A stretch of DNA of 64,000 nucleotides from Labrys wisconsinensis (lineage in GTDB: Bacteria; Pseudomonadota; Alphaproteobacteria; Rhizobiales; Labraceae). Positions within the stretch are counted from its first letter, which is position 1; each line of letters starts with the position of its first letter. The DNA lies in assembly GCF_030814995.1 (NCBI RefSeq), contig NZ_JAUSVX010000001.1:620001-684000 (forward strand), written 5' to 3'. Below are positions 45,244-53,967 of this stretch, piece after piece. The notes under the pieces are model-generated. The model saw nothing but the letters and a program-made list of their open reading frames with translations. It was not told where the DNA came from and ran no database searches. Both the position numbers and the translations under genes were made by a program.

Positions 45244-46290
45244 ATGACGGAGCCAGCAACGATCCGCGTCGCGGCCGTGCAGATCGCGCCGGACCTGGAG
45301 ACGCGGACCGGCACGGTCGACCGCGTCCTCGCCGCCATCGCCGAGGCGGCGGGCAAGGGCGCAGAGCTCGTGGTCTTCCCCGAGACCTTCGTGCCCTGGT
45401 ACCCCTATTTCTCCTTCGTGCACCCGCCGGTCCTGACCGGCGGGGAGCATGTCCGGCTCTACGAGGACGCCGTCGTCGTGCCCGGGCCAGTGACGCAAGC
45501 CGTGGCGGAGGCGGCGCGCCGCCACGGCATCGTCGTGGTGCTCGGCGTCAACGAGCGCGACCACGGCTCGCTCTACAACGCCCAGCTGGTGTTCGATGCC
45601 ACCGGCGAGCTCAAGCTGAAGCGGCGCAAGATCACGCCGACCTTCCACGAGCGCATGATCTGGGGCCAGGGCGACGGCGCCGGCCTGAAAGTGGTCGACA
45701 CCGCCGTCGGCCGCATCGGCGCCCTCGCCTGCTGGGAGCACTACAACCCCCTCGCCCGCTACGCCCTGATGGCCCAGCACGAGGAGATCCATGTCGCCCA
45801 GTTTCCGGGCTCGCTGGTCGGCCCGATCTTTGCCGACCAGATCGAGGTGACGATCCGCCACCACGCCCTGGAGAGCGGCTGCTTCGTCGTCAACGCCACG
45901 GGCTGGCTGACCGAAGCGCAGATCGCCAGGATCTCGCCCGAGGAGAAGCTGCGCAAGGCGCTGACCGGGGGCTGCATGACGGCGATCGTCTCGCCGGAGG
46001 GCAAGCACGTGGTGCCGCCGCTGACCCAGGGCGAGGGCATCCTCATCGCCGACCTCGACATGGGCCTGATCGTCAAGCGCAAGCGGATGATGGATTCGGT
46101 CGGCCACTACGCCCGGCCCGAGCTGCTGAGCCTCGTTCTCGACAACCGGCCGACCGCCGCCATGCACGCGGCGGCGCCGTCCTTCCCCGTCCTCTCCGGG
46201 AGCCCGACCGATGAAGCCGATGATGCCGACCGCCCTGCCGACCGAGGAACTGATCAACGAGTTGCAGTCCTTCGGGGCGCGCCTCGTTGA
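45244..46290 (+). CDS. Nit1-type nitrilase (Nit6803 family)
   Basis: This thiol hydrolase converts nitriles to carboxylates and ammonia; Nit1C nitrilases have been implicated in cyanide assimilation. The 348-residue protein has the catalytic triad Glu47 ([12 protein letters not shown]), Lys129 ([12 protein letters not shown]) and Cys163 ([11 protein letters not shown]). The last about 25 residues are Asp/Arg/Pro-rich and encoded in the stretch that overlaps the next gene by 80 bases, an unusually long overlap. Substrate is probably an arylaceto- or fumaro-type nitrile, or cyanide, not resolved here. Confidence 0.95.
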   Translation: MTEPATIRVAAVQIAPDLETRTGTVDRVLAAIAEAAGKGAELVVFPETFVPWYPYFSFVHPPVLTGGEHVRLYEDAVVVPGPVTQAVAEAARRHGIVVVLGVNERDHGSLYNAQLVFDATGELKLKRRKITPTFHERMIWGQGDGAGLKVVDTAVGRIGALACWEHYNPLARYALMAQHEEIHVAQFPGSLVGPIFADQIEVTIRHHALESGCFVVNATGWLTEAQIARISPEEKLRKALTGGCMTAIVSPEGKHVVPPLTQGEGILIADLDMGLIVKRKRMMDSVGHYARPELLSLVLDNRPTAAMHAAAPSFPVLSGSPTDEADDADRPADRGTDQRVAVLRGAPR

Positions 46291-47347
46291 CCCCGGGGCC
46301 GGGGCCGACAGCCGGCGCGGCGGCGCCGGGCCGTCCGACCACAAGGCCCTGACCATCGACGGCATGACCGTGATGGTGCCTGTGCACACCGCGCCGGCCT
46401 TCCAGAGCCCCTATCTCGTGGAGCGGCCGGACGCTTTCGGCCGCAGCCGGGTGCTGCGCGAGGGCCTGCCCATCGGCAATGTCTCCTTCCCGCAGCAGCC
46501 GAAATTCTACGGCCTCAAGACCGCCGACGGCATCCCCTATTCCCGGATCGCGGTGCTGCACGGGCGCGACGTCCTCGCCACCACCGTGCTGCAGACCTGC
46601 GTGCGTTATCGCAGCCGCACCAAGACCTGCCAGTTCTGCGCCATCGGCCAGTCGCTCGCCGCCGGCCGCACCGTCGAGCGCAAGACGCCGGCCCAGCTCG
46701 CCGAGGTGGCCGAGGCGGCGGTCCGGCTCGACGGCGTCCGGCACATGGTGATGACCACGGGCACGCCGCCCGGCAAGGACCGCGGCGCCGCCATCCTGGC
46801 CGAGAGCGCCGCCGCGGTGAAGGCGGCGGTCGACCTGCCGATCCAGGTGCAATGCGAGCCGCCAGACGACGACGCCTGGTTCGCCTGCCTGCGCGACGCC
46901 GGCGCCGACGCGCTCGGCATGCATCTCGAAGCGGTGACCGAGCCGGTGCGCCGGCGCATCATGCCGGGCAAGGCGCAGGTGCCGGTGACGCGCTATTTCG
47001 AGGCCTTCCGGGCGGCGGTGCCGGTCTTCGGCCGCGGCCAGGTCTCCACCTATATCCTCGCCGGCCTCGGCGACGGCATCGAGGACATCCTCGCCGCCTG
47101 CGAGCGCCTGGTGGCGATCGGCGTCTATCCCTTCGTCGTGCCCTTCGTGCCGATCTCCGGCACGCCGCTCGAGGGCCATCCGACGCCGCCGGCCCCCTTC
47201 ATGCACGCCATCCTGCAGCCGCTGGCCGGGATGCTGGCCGCGGCGGGCCTGCGGTCCCTCGACGTCAAGGCCGGCTGCGCCAAATGCGGCGCCTGCTCGG
47301 CCCTGTCCACCTATGAGCGCGGCCAGACCGGGAGAGGATGCGCCTGA
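46211..47347 (+). CDS. MSMEG_0568-family radical SAM protein
   Basis: The 378-residue protein is the radical SAM member of Nit1C. It has an atypical cluster motif, Cys130-X9-Cys140-X2-Cys143 ([15 protein letters not shown]), in place of the classical CX3CX2C, and C-terminal cysteines 356, 359 and 362 (CAKCGAC) that could bind an auxiliary Fe-S cluster. The TIM-barrel body includes [15 protein letters not shown] and [11 protein letters not shown]. Biotin-synthase-like relatives exist. ATG at 46211 has GGGAG upstream; it overlaps the nitrilase gene by 80 bases. The reaction is not known. Confidence 0.93.
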   Translation: MKPMMPTALPTEELINELQSFGARLVDPGAGADSRRGGAGPSDHKALTIDGMTVMVPVHTAPAFQSPYLVERPDAFGRSRVLREGLPIGNVSFPQQPKFYGLKTADGIPYSRIAVLHGRDVLATTVLQTCVRYRSRTKTCQFCAIGQSLAAGRTVERKTPAQLAEVAEAAVRLDGVRHMVMTTGTPPGKDRGAAILAESAAAVKAAVDLPIQVQCEPPDDDAWFACLRDAGADALGMHLEAVTEPVRRRIMPGKAQVPVTRYFEAFRAAVPVFGRGQVSTYILAGLGDGIEDILAACERLVAIGVYPFVVPFVPISGTPLEGHPTPPAPFMHAILQPLAGMLAAAGLRSLDVKAGCAKCGACSALSTYERGQTGRGCA

Positions 47348-47883
47348 TGTTCGAGCCCTTCGCCCCCTTCGTCCCCAGCGGCTTCCAGGTCAAGGTCGCG
47401 GTCGAGCCCTGGGAACGGGCCGCCGCCGCCCGCCTGCGCCGGCAGGTCTTCTGCGAGGAGCAGGCCCTGTTCGCCGGCGACGACCGCGACGCCGTGGACG
47501 ACGTCGCCATTCCCCTCGTCGCCGTGTCGCTGTTCGGCGTCGCCGCCGACGCCGTGGTCGGCACGGTGCGCATCCACGAGGCGGAGCCGGGCCTCTGGTG
47601 GGGCTCGCGGCTGGCCGTCGCCCCCGAATGCCGCAAGGTCGGCGCGCTCGGCGCCGCCCTGATCCGCCTCGCCGTCTCCTCGGCTCACGCCCGCGGCTGC
47701 ACGCGCTTTCTCGCCCATGTCCAGAGCCAGAACGCGCCGCTGTTCCAGCGGCTGCATTGGCGCACGCTGGCCGAGATCGAGCTGCATGGCCGGCCGCACC
47801 ACCACATGCAGGCCGACCTCGCCTTCTATCCGCCCTTCGCCGCGCCGGAGACCGGCTTCCTCGCCCTGCGCAGGGCCGCGTGA
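47347..47883 (+). CDS. MSMEG_0567/Sll0786-family N-acetyltransferase
   Basis: The 178-residue GNAT-fold protein (FCEEQALFAGDDRDAVDDVA, GSRLAVAPECRKVGALGAAL acetyl-CoA loop, FLAHVQSQNAPLFQRLHWRT) is the acetyltransferase member of Nit1C. The ATG overlaps the radical SAM stop (TGATG); an ATG at 47338 has its purine run with no spacing and is rejected. The acceptor is unknown. Confidence 0.92.
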   Translation: MFEPFAPFVPSGFQVKVAVEPWERAAAARLRRQVFCEEQALFAGDDRDAVDDVAIPLVAVSLFGVAADAVVGTVRIHEAEPGLWWGSRLAVAPECRKVGALGAALIRLAVSSAHARGCTRFLAHVQSQNAPLFQRLHWRTLAEIELHGRPHHHMQADLAFYPPFAAPETGFLALRRAA

Positions 47884-48863
47884 TGGGCACCGGGCCGGAC
47901 CTCTCCCGCCTCGCCGCGGCGCTGCGCGCCGATCCCGGCCTCGCGGCCAAGGCCGATATCGGCCTGGCGACGGGCCGGCTCGGCCTCTCCGGCGCGGGCA
48001 TGGTGCCGGTCGGCGACGACTGCGCCGCCATCCCCGACGGCGCGGGCTACCTGCTCTTTGCCATGGAAGGCTTCATCAACCGCTTCGTCGCCGCCGACCC
48101 CTGGTTCGCCGGCTGGTGCGCCGTCATGGTCAACCTCTCCGACATCGCCGCCATGGGCGGGCGGGCGATCGCCGTCACCGATGCGGTCTGGGCGGAAGGC
48201 GCCGGCCAGGCCGAGCCGATCCTGGCCGGCATGCGCGCCGCGGCCGAGCGCTTCGGCGTGCCGATCGTCGGCGGCCACACCAACCTGCGCACCGACCGGG
48301 CCCAGCTCTCCGCCGCCGTGCTCGGCCGGGCGCGGCGGCTACTGACCAGCTTCGACGCCCGCCCCGGAGACCGCCTGGTCATGGCGGTCGACCTGCGCGG
48401 GCGTTATCGCGAGCCCTTCTCCAACTGGGAGGCGGCGACGGACGCGCCGGCCGAGCGGCTGCGCGGCGACCTGGAGCTGCTGCCGCGCATCGCCGAGGCC
48501 GGGCTGTCGCGCGCCGCCAAGGACATCAGCCAGGGCGGGGTGGTCGGCACATCAGCCATGCTGGCGGAATGTTCGGGCGTCGCCATCACCATCGACGTCG
48601 GCGCCGTTCCCAAGCCCGAGGGCGTGGCGCTCGAGCGCTGGCTGACGAGCTTCCCGAGCTACGGCTATCTCCTCGCCGTCGCGCCCGGCGACATCGCCAC
48701 CGTGACCGGCCTGTTCGCCGAGCGTGGCATCGACGCGGCCGAGGTCGGCGCCGTCGCCGCGGGCAGCGGCGTGGCGATCACCGACGGCATCCACACCGAA
48801 ACCATCCGGGATCCGCGCCGGGCGCCGCTGCTGGGCTGCGGCCCGCGGGAGGCGGCAGCATGA
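47883..48863 (+). CDS. Sll0787-family AIR-synthase-like protein
   Basis: The 326-residue product resembles the PurM/ThiL/SelD ATP-binding fold: the metal-nucleotide loop MVPVGDDCAAIPDG, the AVMVNLSDIAAMGGRAIAVT segment, GGHTNLRTDRAQLS and AAKDISQGGVVGTSAMLAEC. In this fold a substrate oxygen or sulfur is activated with ATP. As part of Nit1C it may activate a carboxylate or amide made by the nitrilase branch, an inference. Its ATG overlaps the previous stop by one base and the next gene overlaps its end by four. Confidence 0.92.
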   Translation: MGTGPDLSRLAAALRADPGLAAKADIGLATGRLGLSGAGMVPVGDDCAAIPDGAGYLLFAMEGFINRFVAADPWFAGWCAVMVNLSDIAAMGGRAIAVTDAVWAEGAGQAEPILAGMRAAAERFGVPIVGGHTNLRTDRAQLSAAVLGRARRLLTSFDARPGDRLVMAVDLRGRYREPFSNWEAATDAPAERLRGDLELLPRIAEAGLSRAAKDISQGGVVGTSAMLAECSGVAITIDVGAVPKPEGVALERWLTSFPSYGYLLAVAPGDIATVTGLFAERGIDAAEVGAVAAGSGVAITDGIHTETIRDPRRAPLLGCGPREAAA

Positions 48864-50017
48864 CCCGGCCCCTGCGCATCGCCATCCTCGCCCATTCGAC
48901 CAATCCGCGCGGCGGCGTCGTGCACGCGCTCGGGCTCGGCGACGCCCTGGCGCGCCTCGGCCACGACGTGGTCGTCCACGCGCCGGACCCCAGGGGCATC
49001 GGCTTCTTCCGCCCCACCCTGTGCGCCACCGCCGGGGTGCCGGCACGGCCGGCCGGGCCGGACACCGCCGACATGGTCGAGATCCGGGCCGAGGACTATG
49101 TCCGCTATTTCGAGGATCCCACCCGGCGCGGCTTCGACCTCTACCATGCCCAGGACGGCATCTCCGGCAATGCCCTGGCGACGCTGCGGCAACGCGGCCT
49201 CCTCGCGCGCTTCGCCCGCACCGTGCATCATGTCGACGCCTTCGCCGATGCCAGGCTCGCCGCCCTGCAGCGCCGCGCCATTCTCGCCGCCGACCAGCTC
49301 TTCGTCGTCAGCGCGCTGTGGCGCGAGCATCTCAGCCAGCGCTTCGGCCGCGACTCGATCCCGGTCGGCAACGGCGTCGACCGGGCCTGCTTCCGCCCGG
49401 CGCCGGACGGACGCGAGGACGCGCTGCGCCGGCGGCTGAGCCTCGGCGCCGGACCGGTGCTGCTCGCCGTCGGCGGCATCGAGGAGCGCAAGAACACGAT
49501 CCGCATCCTCCAGGCCTTCGTCGAGGCCCGGCGCATCCACCCCTCCGCCCAGCTCGTCGTCGCCGGCGGGGCCTCGCTGCTCGACCACGGCGCCTACCAG
49601 GCCCGTTTCGCCGAGGCGCTCGACGCCAGCGGCCTGCCGGCCTCGGCCGTCATCGTCGCCGGCCCGATCGAGCAGGCCGACATGCCGGCGCTCTACCGCG
49701 TCGCCGACGTCCTCGCCTTCCCGTCGATCCGGGAGGGCTTCGGCCTGGTCGTGCTCGAAGCCATGGCGAGCGGCATGCCGGTCGTCACCGCCAAGATCCC
49801 ACCTTTCACCGAGCATCTCGGCGAGGACGAAGTGGTGTGGTGCGATCCGCATGCGCCCGCCTCCATCGCCAACGCGGTGCTGGCGGCGCTGGCCGAGCCC
49901 TTGCGTAGCCGGCTCATCACCCGGGGATTCGACGTGGCCGCCCGCCACGACTGGCAGCGCACCGCCGCCGCGCATATCGAGGCCTATGAGCGCCTGGCGG
50001 AGGCCGCCCATGCCTGA
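48860..50017 (+). CDS. MSMEG_0565-family glycosyltransferase
   Basis: The 385-residue GT4-type enzyme has two Rossmann halves: an N-terminal acceptor domain (IAILAHSTNPRGGVVHALGL) and a C-terminal nucleotide-sugar domain with GGIEERKNTIRILQAF and the E-x7-E motif in EGFGLVVLEAMASG. Nit1C glycosyltransferases may attach a sugar to the product of the other enzymes. ATG overlaps the AIR-synthase-like gene by four bases. Confidence 0.94.
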   Translation: MTRPLRIAILAHSTNPRGGVVHALGLGDALARLGHDVVVHAPDPRGIGFFRPTLCATAGVPARPAGPDTADMVEIRAEDYVRYFEDPTRRGFDLYHAQDGISGNALATLRQRGLLARFARTVHHVDAFADARLAALQRRAILAADQLFVVSALWREHLSQRFGRDSIPVGNGVDRACFRPAPDGREDALRRRLSLGAGPVLLAVGGIEERKNTIRILQAFVEARRIHPSAQLVVAGGASLLDHGAYQARFAEALDASGLPASAVIVAGPIEQADMPALYRVADVLAFPSIREGFGLVVLEAMASGMPVVTAKIPPFTEHLGEDEVVWCDPHAPASIANAVLAALAEPLRSRLITRGFDVAARHDWQRTAAAHIEAYERLAEAAHA

Positions 50018-50297
50018 GATGCGCTTTCATATCCGCTGGCCCGACGGCACCGCGGAGAGCTGCTACTCCCCCTCGCTGGTGGTGAGGGAGCACCTGACAC
50101 CCGGCGAGAGCTACCCGCTCGCCGATTTCCTCGCCCGCGTCAGCACCGCCCTCACCATCGCCAGCGAGCGGGTCGCCGCCCGCTACGGCTTCGCCTGCTC
50201 GCGCGCGCTCGGCCAGCTCGCGCGGCTGGAGGCGGCAGGCCGAGCCTTTGCCCAGGATCCGGACGCCCGCGTCCGGGTCGAGTCCTTCGACGCTTGA
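50010..50297 (+). CDS. MSMEG_0570-family nitrogen-starvation protein
   Basis: The 95-residue protein ([60 protein letters not shown]) matches the small Nit1C member. It overlaps the glycosyltransferase by eight bases. A DUF971-like alpha/beta fold is plausible; activity unknown. Confidence 0.92.
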   Translation: MPEMRFHIRWPDGTAESCYSPSLVVREHLTPGESYPLADFLARVSTALTIASERVAARYGFACSRALGQLARLEAAGRAFAQDPDARVRVESFDA

Positions 50298-50308
50298 CGG
50301 AGCACGCC

Positions 50309-51586
50309 ATGACCTCACCCGCCCCCCGCCAGATCGAGGTCGCCGTGGTCGGCGGCGGCCAGGCAGGCCTGTCCATCAGCCATCATCTCGTCCGGCGCGG
50401 CATCGACCACCTCGTGTTCGAAAAGCACGCCGCCATGCATGTCTGGCGCACGCGGCGCTGGGATTCCTTCTGCCTGGTCACGCCCAACTGGCAATGCCAG
50501 CTCCCAGGCCATCCCTATGCCGGCCCCGACCCCGACGGCTTCATGAAGAAGGACGAGATCCTCGCCTATCTCGCCGGCTTCCGCGCCTCCTTCGACCCGC
50601 CGCTGCGCGAGGGTGTCGCCGTGACCCGCGTCGCCCCGCGGCCGGGCGGCGGCTTCGACGTCGCCACCTCGGACGGCGCCTATGTCGCCGGCCAGGTCGT
50701 GGTCGCCTCCGGCGGCTACAGCGAGCCGGTGATCCCGCGCCTGGCCGAGCGCATCCCCGCCGCGGTGCTGCAGCTCCATTCCGAGCAATACCGCAACCCG
50801 CAATCCCTGCCCGAGGGCGCGGTGCTGGTCGTCGGCTCCGGCCAGTCCGGCGCGCAGATCGCCGAGGACCTGCATCTCGCCGGCCGACAGGTCCATCTCG
50901 CCGTCGGCAATGCGCCGCGCTGCGCCCGCTTCTACCGCGGCCGCGACGTCGTCACCTGGCTCGCCGACATGGGCTATTACGACATGCCGGTGGAGCAGCA
51001 TCCCCTGCGCGAAGGCGTGCGCGACAACACCAACCATTACGTCACCGGCCGCGACGGCGGGCGCGACATCGACCTGCGCCGCTTCGCCCGCGAGGGGATG
51101 CGCCTCCACGGCGCGCTCGAAAGCCTCGCCGGCACGCATCTGACCTTCGCGCCGAACCTGCGCGCCGCGCTCGACGAGGCCGACCGGATCTACAACGCCA
51201 TCAACGCCTCGATCGACCGGCACATCGCCGAAAGGGGCATCGCCGCCCCGCCGCCCTCGGTCTACACGCCGGTCTGGCAGCCCGCAGAGGAGGAAGGCCG
51301 CAGCCTCGATCTCGCCGCTGCCGGCATCGCCGCCATCGTCTGGTGCATCGGCTTCCGCCCGGATTTCCGCTGGCTCGACGCGCCGGTGTTCAACGGCGCC
51401 GGCCAGCCCCGGCATGTCCGCGGCGTCACGGCGGAGCGGGGCCTCTATTTCCTCGGCCTGCCCTGGCTGCACACCTGGGGCTCCGGCCGTTTCTCCAGCG
51501 TCGCCCGCGACGCCCTTCACCTCGCCGACCGCATCGAGGCGGTCAGGCACGCCGCCGCGCCGCACGACCTCGCCGTCGCCGTCTGA
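50309..51586 (+). CDS. MSMEG_0569-family flavin-dependent oxidoreductase
   Basis: The 425-residue protein is a class B flavin monooxygenase-like enzyme with an FAD-binding [20 protein letters not shown] (residues 13-32) and an NADPH-binding [20 protein letters not shown] (around 170). The final substrate-domain segment [20 protein letters not shown] is typical of the Nit1C subgroup. ATG at 50309 with GGAG eight bases upstream is chosen over a TTG at 50294. It closes the conserved cluster. Confidence 0.94.
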   Translation: MTSPAPRQIEVAVVGGGQAGLSISHHLVRRGIDHLVFEKHAAMHVWRTRRWDSFCLVTPNWQCQLPGHPYAGPDPDGFMKKDEILAYLAGFRASFDPPLREGVAVTRVAPRPGGGFDVATSDGAYVAGQVVVASGGYSEPVIPRLAERIPAAVLQLHSEQYRNPQSLPEGAVLVVGSGQSGAQIAEDLHLAGRQVHLAVGNAPRCARFYRGRDVVTWLADMGYYDMPVEQHPLREGVRDNTNHYVTGRDGGRDIDLRRFAREGMRLHGALESLAGTHLTFAPNLRAALDEADRIYNAINASIDRHIAERGIAAPPPSVYTPVWQPAEEEGRSLDLAAAGIAAIVWCIGFRPDFRWLDAPVFNGAGQPRHVRGVTAERGLYFLGLPWLHTWGSGRFSSVARDALHLADRIEAVRHAAAPHDLAVAV

Positions 51587-51597
51587 GGGGAGCGGCC

Positions 51598-52527
51598 GTG
51601 AACCACATCGTCAGGCTCGACGAGGCCCGCGCGCCTCGATCGCCGGCGTCCATGCCGGAGAGCATCGTGCTCGGCATGCCGCATCTGACCGCGAGCGGGC
51701 TCTCCGAGGGCTGGCTGCTGCGCGAGCTCGGGCACCGGCACTGGCTCCTGCTCGCCGCCATGGCCGGCATGGCCGTTCCCGACTTCCGCGACACGGACGG
51801 CGAGCCCGTCTACGCCGCCTTCTCCGCCCTGTCGATCCGGGACACCGCCTTCGGCGAGGCCCGGGAGAACGACGTCCTGACGCTGTCCTCCGAGATCGCG
51901 CGGGTGTCGCGCACACAGGTCATGAGCCGGCATCGGCTCGCGCTGCAGGACCGCCCGATCGGCACGGTCGAGCTGGTCTCGGCCTTCGTGCGGCGCGCCG
52001 CGGGCGGCGGCAACCATGCGGTGGCGCGGGTCGCGCTCGGCGGGCTGCCGCCGGTCGAGCCCGGCGCCGCGCCCGGCGGCCTCGCCGCCCTCGCCGCCGC
52101 CTTCCGCCACGGGCGGGTCGGCGCGCATCTCGGCTTCGCCCTCGGCCGCATCGCCGCGCTGGCGCAGGCCACGTTCGATCCCTGCCCGAGCCAGGACTTC
52201 AACGGCGCCGGCTTTCTCTACTTCACCAGCTTCCTCGCCTTCGTCGATCGGGCGGAATGGCGCTTTGCCCGCGAGCGCGCCCTTTCGGCCGCCACCATCC
52301 GGCGCGATGTCTTCTTCCGCGGCAATGCCGATCCCGGCGAGACCATCCGGGTGGTGCTGCTGGACGAGCGGCCGCTGCCGGGCGCCTTCGCCCATCGCTG
52401 CCGCATCGAGCGCTGCGGCGACGGCGCGGTCATCGCCGACCTGTTCTCGATCCGGCGCTCGCCCGACGCCGCCCCGGCAGACGGCCGGCGGAAATTTTTC
52501 GAAGGCCCCGCGCGCCGGCGGGAATAA
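51598..52527 (+). CDS. LnmK/Pnap_2097-like double-hotdog protein
   Basis: A GTG start at 51598 with GGGGAG upstream gives 309 residues, 11 bases after the flavoprotein stop. The body (ESIVLGMPHLTASGLSEGWL, ELGHRHWLLLAAMAGM, SQDFNGAGFLYFTSFLAFVD, FFRGNADPGETIRVVLLDE) resembles the LnmK-type acyltransferase/decarboxylase and related Pnap_2097 biosynthetic proteins, built from two hotdog folds and seen near acyl-carrier-based pathways. It has no carrier protein neighbour here. Attachment to Nit1C suggests an acyl-CoA or acyl-carrier step in the unknown product; this is inference from weak similarity. Confidence 0.6.
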   Translation: MNHIVRLDEARAPRSPASMPESIVLGMPHLTASGLSEGWLLRELGHRHWLLLAAMAGMAVPDFRDTDGEPVYAAFSALSIRDTAFGEARENDVLTLSSEIARVSRTQVMSRHRLALQDRPIGTVELVSAFVRRAAGGGNHAVARVALGGLPPVEPGAAPGGLAALAAAFRHGRVGAHLGFALGRIAALAQATFDPCPSQDFNGAGFLYFTSFLAFVDRAEWRFARERALSAATIRRDVFFRGNADPGETIRVVLLDERPLPGAFAHRCRIERCGDGAVIADLFSIRRSPDAAPADGRRKFFEGPARRRE

Positions 52528-52547
52528 ATCCGGCCGCCGGCCGGTCT
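52521..52547 (+). promoter_or_regulatory. Candidate ECF promoter of the phosphatase-cupredoxin-sigma operon
   Basis: GGAATAAATCC at 52521-52531 and GGTCT at 52543-52547 resemble an ECF -35/-10 pair. The ten bases GAATAAATCC recur at 26116. The operon encodes an ECF sigma factor, so autoregulation is likely. The -35 overlaps the stop codon of the upstream gene. Confidence 0.45.
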
Positions 52548-52599
52548 GGATCGGTGTGGGGCGGCGCTCGCCCGCCCGAAGCACAGACCGGAGGCGACC

Positions 52600-53553
52600 A
52601 TGGACGGATCCCACGACACGCCGATGCTGGACGAGGACGGCATCGACCGCCGCGGCTTTCTCGAATGCATGACCTGGGCCGGCACCGGCGTCCTGTGGAC
52701 GCTGGCAGGCGGCCTGCCGCAGGCGATGGGCCTCGGCAAGGCGCTGGCGGCCGAGGCTGCGACGCCCTTCACCTTCCTGCAGATCAGCGACAGCCACGTC
52801 GGCTTCGACAAGCCGGCCAACCCCGACGCGCGGGCGACGCTGCGCGAGGCGATCGCCAGGATCAAGGCGCTGCCGACGAAGCCCGCCTTCATGATCCACA
52901 CCGGCGACATCAGCCATCTCTCCAAGGACCAGGAGTTCGACGATGCCGACCAGCTCATCAAGGAGGCCGGCATCCCCGTGTTCTACGTGCCCGGCGAGCA
53001 CGACCTGCTCGACGACCAGCAGGGCAAGGCCTATCTCGACCGCTACGGCAAGGGCAGCCGCGGCGCCGGCTGGTTCAGCTTCGACCACCAGGGCGTCCAC
53101 TATGTCGGCCTCGTCAACGTCGTGAACCTCAAGGCCGGCGGGCTCGGCAATCTCGGCGCCGAGCAGCTGCAATGGCTGGAGAACGACGTCGCCGGCCTCG
53201 CCTCCTCGACGCCGATCGTGGTGTTCGCCCATATCCCGCTGTGGACGGTCTATCCCGACTGGGGCTGGGGCACGGCCGACGGCGCCCAGGCCCTCGCCCT
53301 GCTCAAGCGCTTCGGCTCGGTGACCGTGCTCAACGGGCACATTCACCAGGTGATGCAGAAGGTGGAGGGCAACGTCGCCTTCCACACCGCGCGCTCGACC
53401 GCCTTCCCGCAGCCGGCGCCGGGCACGGCGCCCTCGCCCGGGCCGATGAAGGTGCCGGCGGGCGAGCTGGCCAGCCATCTCGGCATCGCCACCGTCGACT
53501 TCGTGCGCGGCGACCAGCCGCTCGCCATCGTCGACCGGCCGCTGGCCGGCTGA
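52600..53553 (+). CDS. Tat-exported calcineurin-type metallophosphoesterase
   Basis: The 317-residue protein has a Tat signal (DRRGFLECMTWAGTGVLWTL) and a binuclear metal site: QISDSHVGFD (Asp64, His66), IHTGDISH (Asp103), PGEHD (133-135, where GNHD is usual), FAHIPLW and NGHIHQ. It should act in the periplasm on phosphomono- or diesters. The Glu for Asn change at the GNHD position removes a standard metal ligand side chain, although PGEHD versions occur in this subfamily. GGAGG precedes the ATG. It begins the operon with the cupredoxin and sigma genes. Confidence 0.9.
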   Translation: MDGSHDTPMLDEDGIDRRGFLECMTWAGTGVLWTLAGGLPQAMGLGKALAAEAATPFTFLQISDSHVGFDKPANPDARATLREAIARIKALPTKPAFMIHTGDISHLSKDQEFDDADQLIKEAGIPVFYVPGEHDLLDDQQGKAYLDRYGKGSRGAGWFSFDHQGVHYVGLVNVVNLKAGGLGNLGAEQLQWLENDVAGLASSTPIVVFAHIPLWTVYPDWGWGTADGAQALALLKRFGSVTVLNGHIHQVMQKVEGNVAFHTARSTAFPQPAPGTAPSPGPMKVPAGELASHLGIATVDFVRGDQPLAIVDRPLAG

Positions 53554-53583
53554 GCTCCAGCCCTTTCGAGAAGGACGATCCTG

Positions 53584-53949
53584 ATGACGATCTCCCCCCT
53601 CGCCGGCGCGGTCCTGCGCGGCCTCGCCGGCCTGGCGGCGCTCGCCGCCGCGCCCGCCCTCGCCGGTGAGACGGCCGCCGCAGCGCCCGCGGCCGTCACC
53701 GTGACCATCGACAATTTCAGCTTCACCCCCGCCGTGGCGACGGTCACGCCCGGCACCACCGTGACCTGGGTCAACCACGACGACATCCCCCATACCGTGG
53801 TGGAGACGGACAAGGCTTTCCGCTCCAAGGCGCTCGACACCGACGACCGTTTCTCCTTCACCTTCACCACGCCGGGCGACTACGCCTATTTCTGCTCCTT
53901 GCATCCGCACATGACCGGGAAGATCATCGTCCGGCCGGGAGCGGGCTGA
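53584..53949 (+). CDS. Amicyanin-like type I copper protein
   Basis: The 121-residue periplasmic protein has a signal peptide (VLRGLAGLAALAAAPALAGE) and a cupredoxin fold. Predicted copper ligands are His70 (DDIPH), Cys104, His107 and Met110 (CSLHPHM), the amicyanin spacing. It likely shuttles electrons or buffers copper. It lies 30 bases after the phosphatase gene and 18 before the sigma gene, a grouping that recurs in alphaproteobacteria and suggests an envelope stress response. Confidence 0.92.
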   Translation: MTISPLAGAVLRGLAGLAALAAAPALAGETAAAAPAAVTVTIDNFSFTPAVATVTPGTTVTWVNHDDIPHTVVETDKAFRSKALDTDDRFSFTFTTPGDYAYFCSLHPHMTGKIIVRPGAG

Positions 53950-53967
53950 GCCCGGTTCGGGACGACC

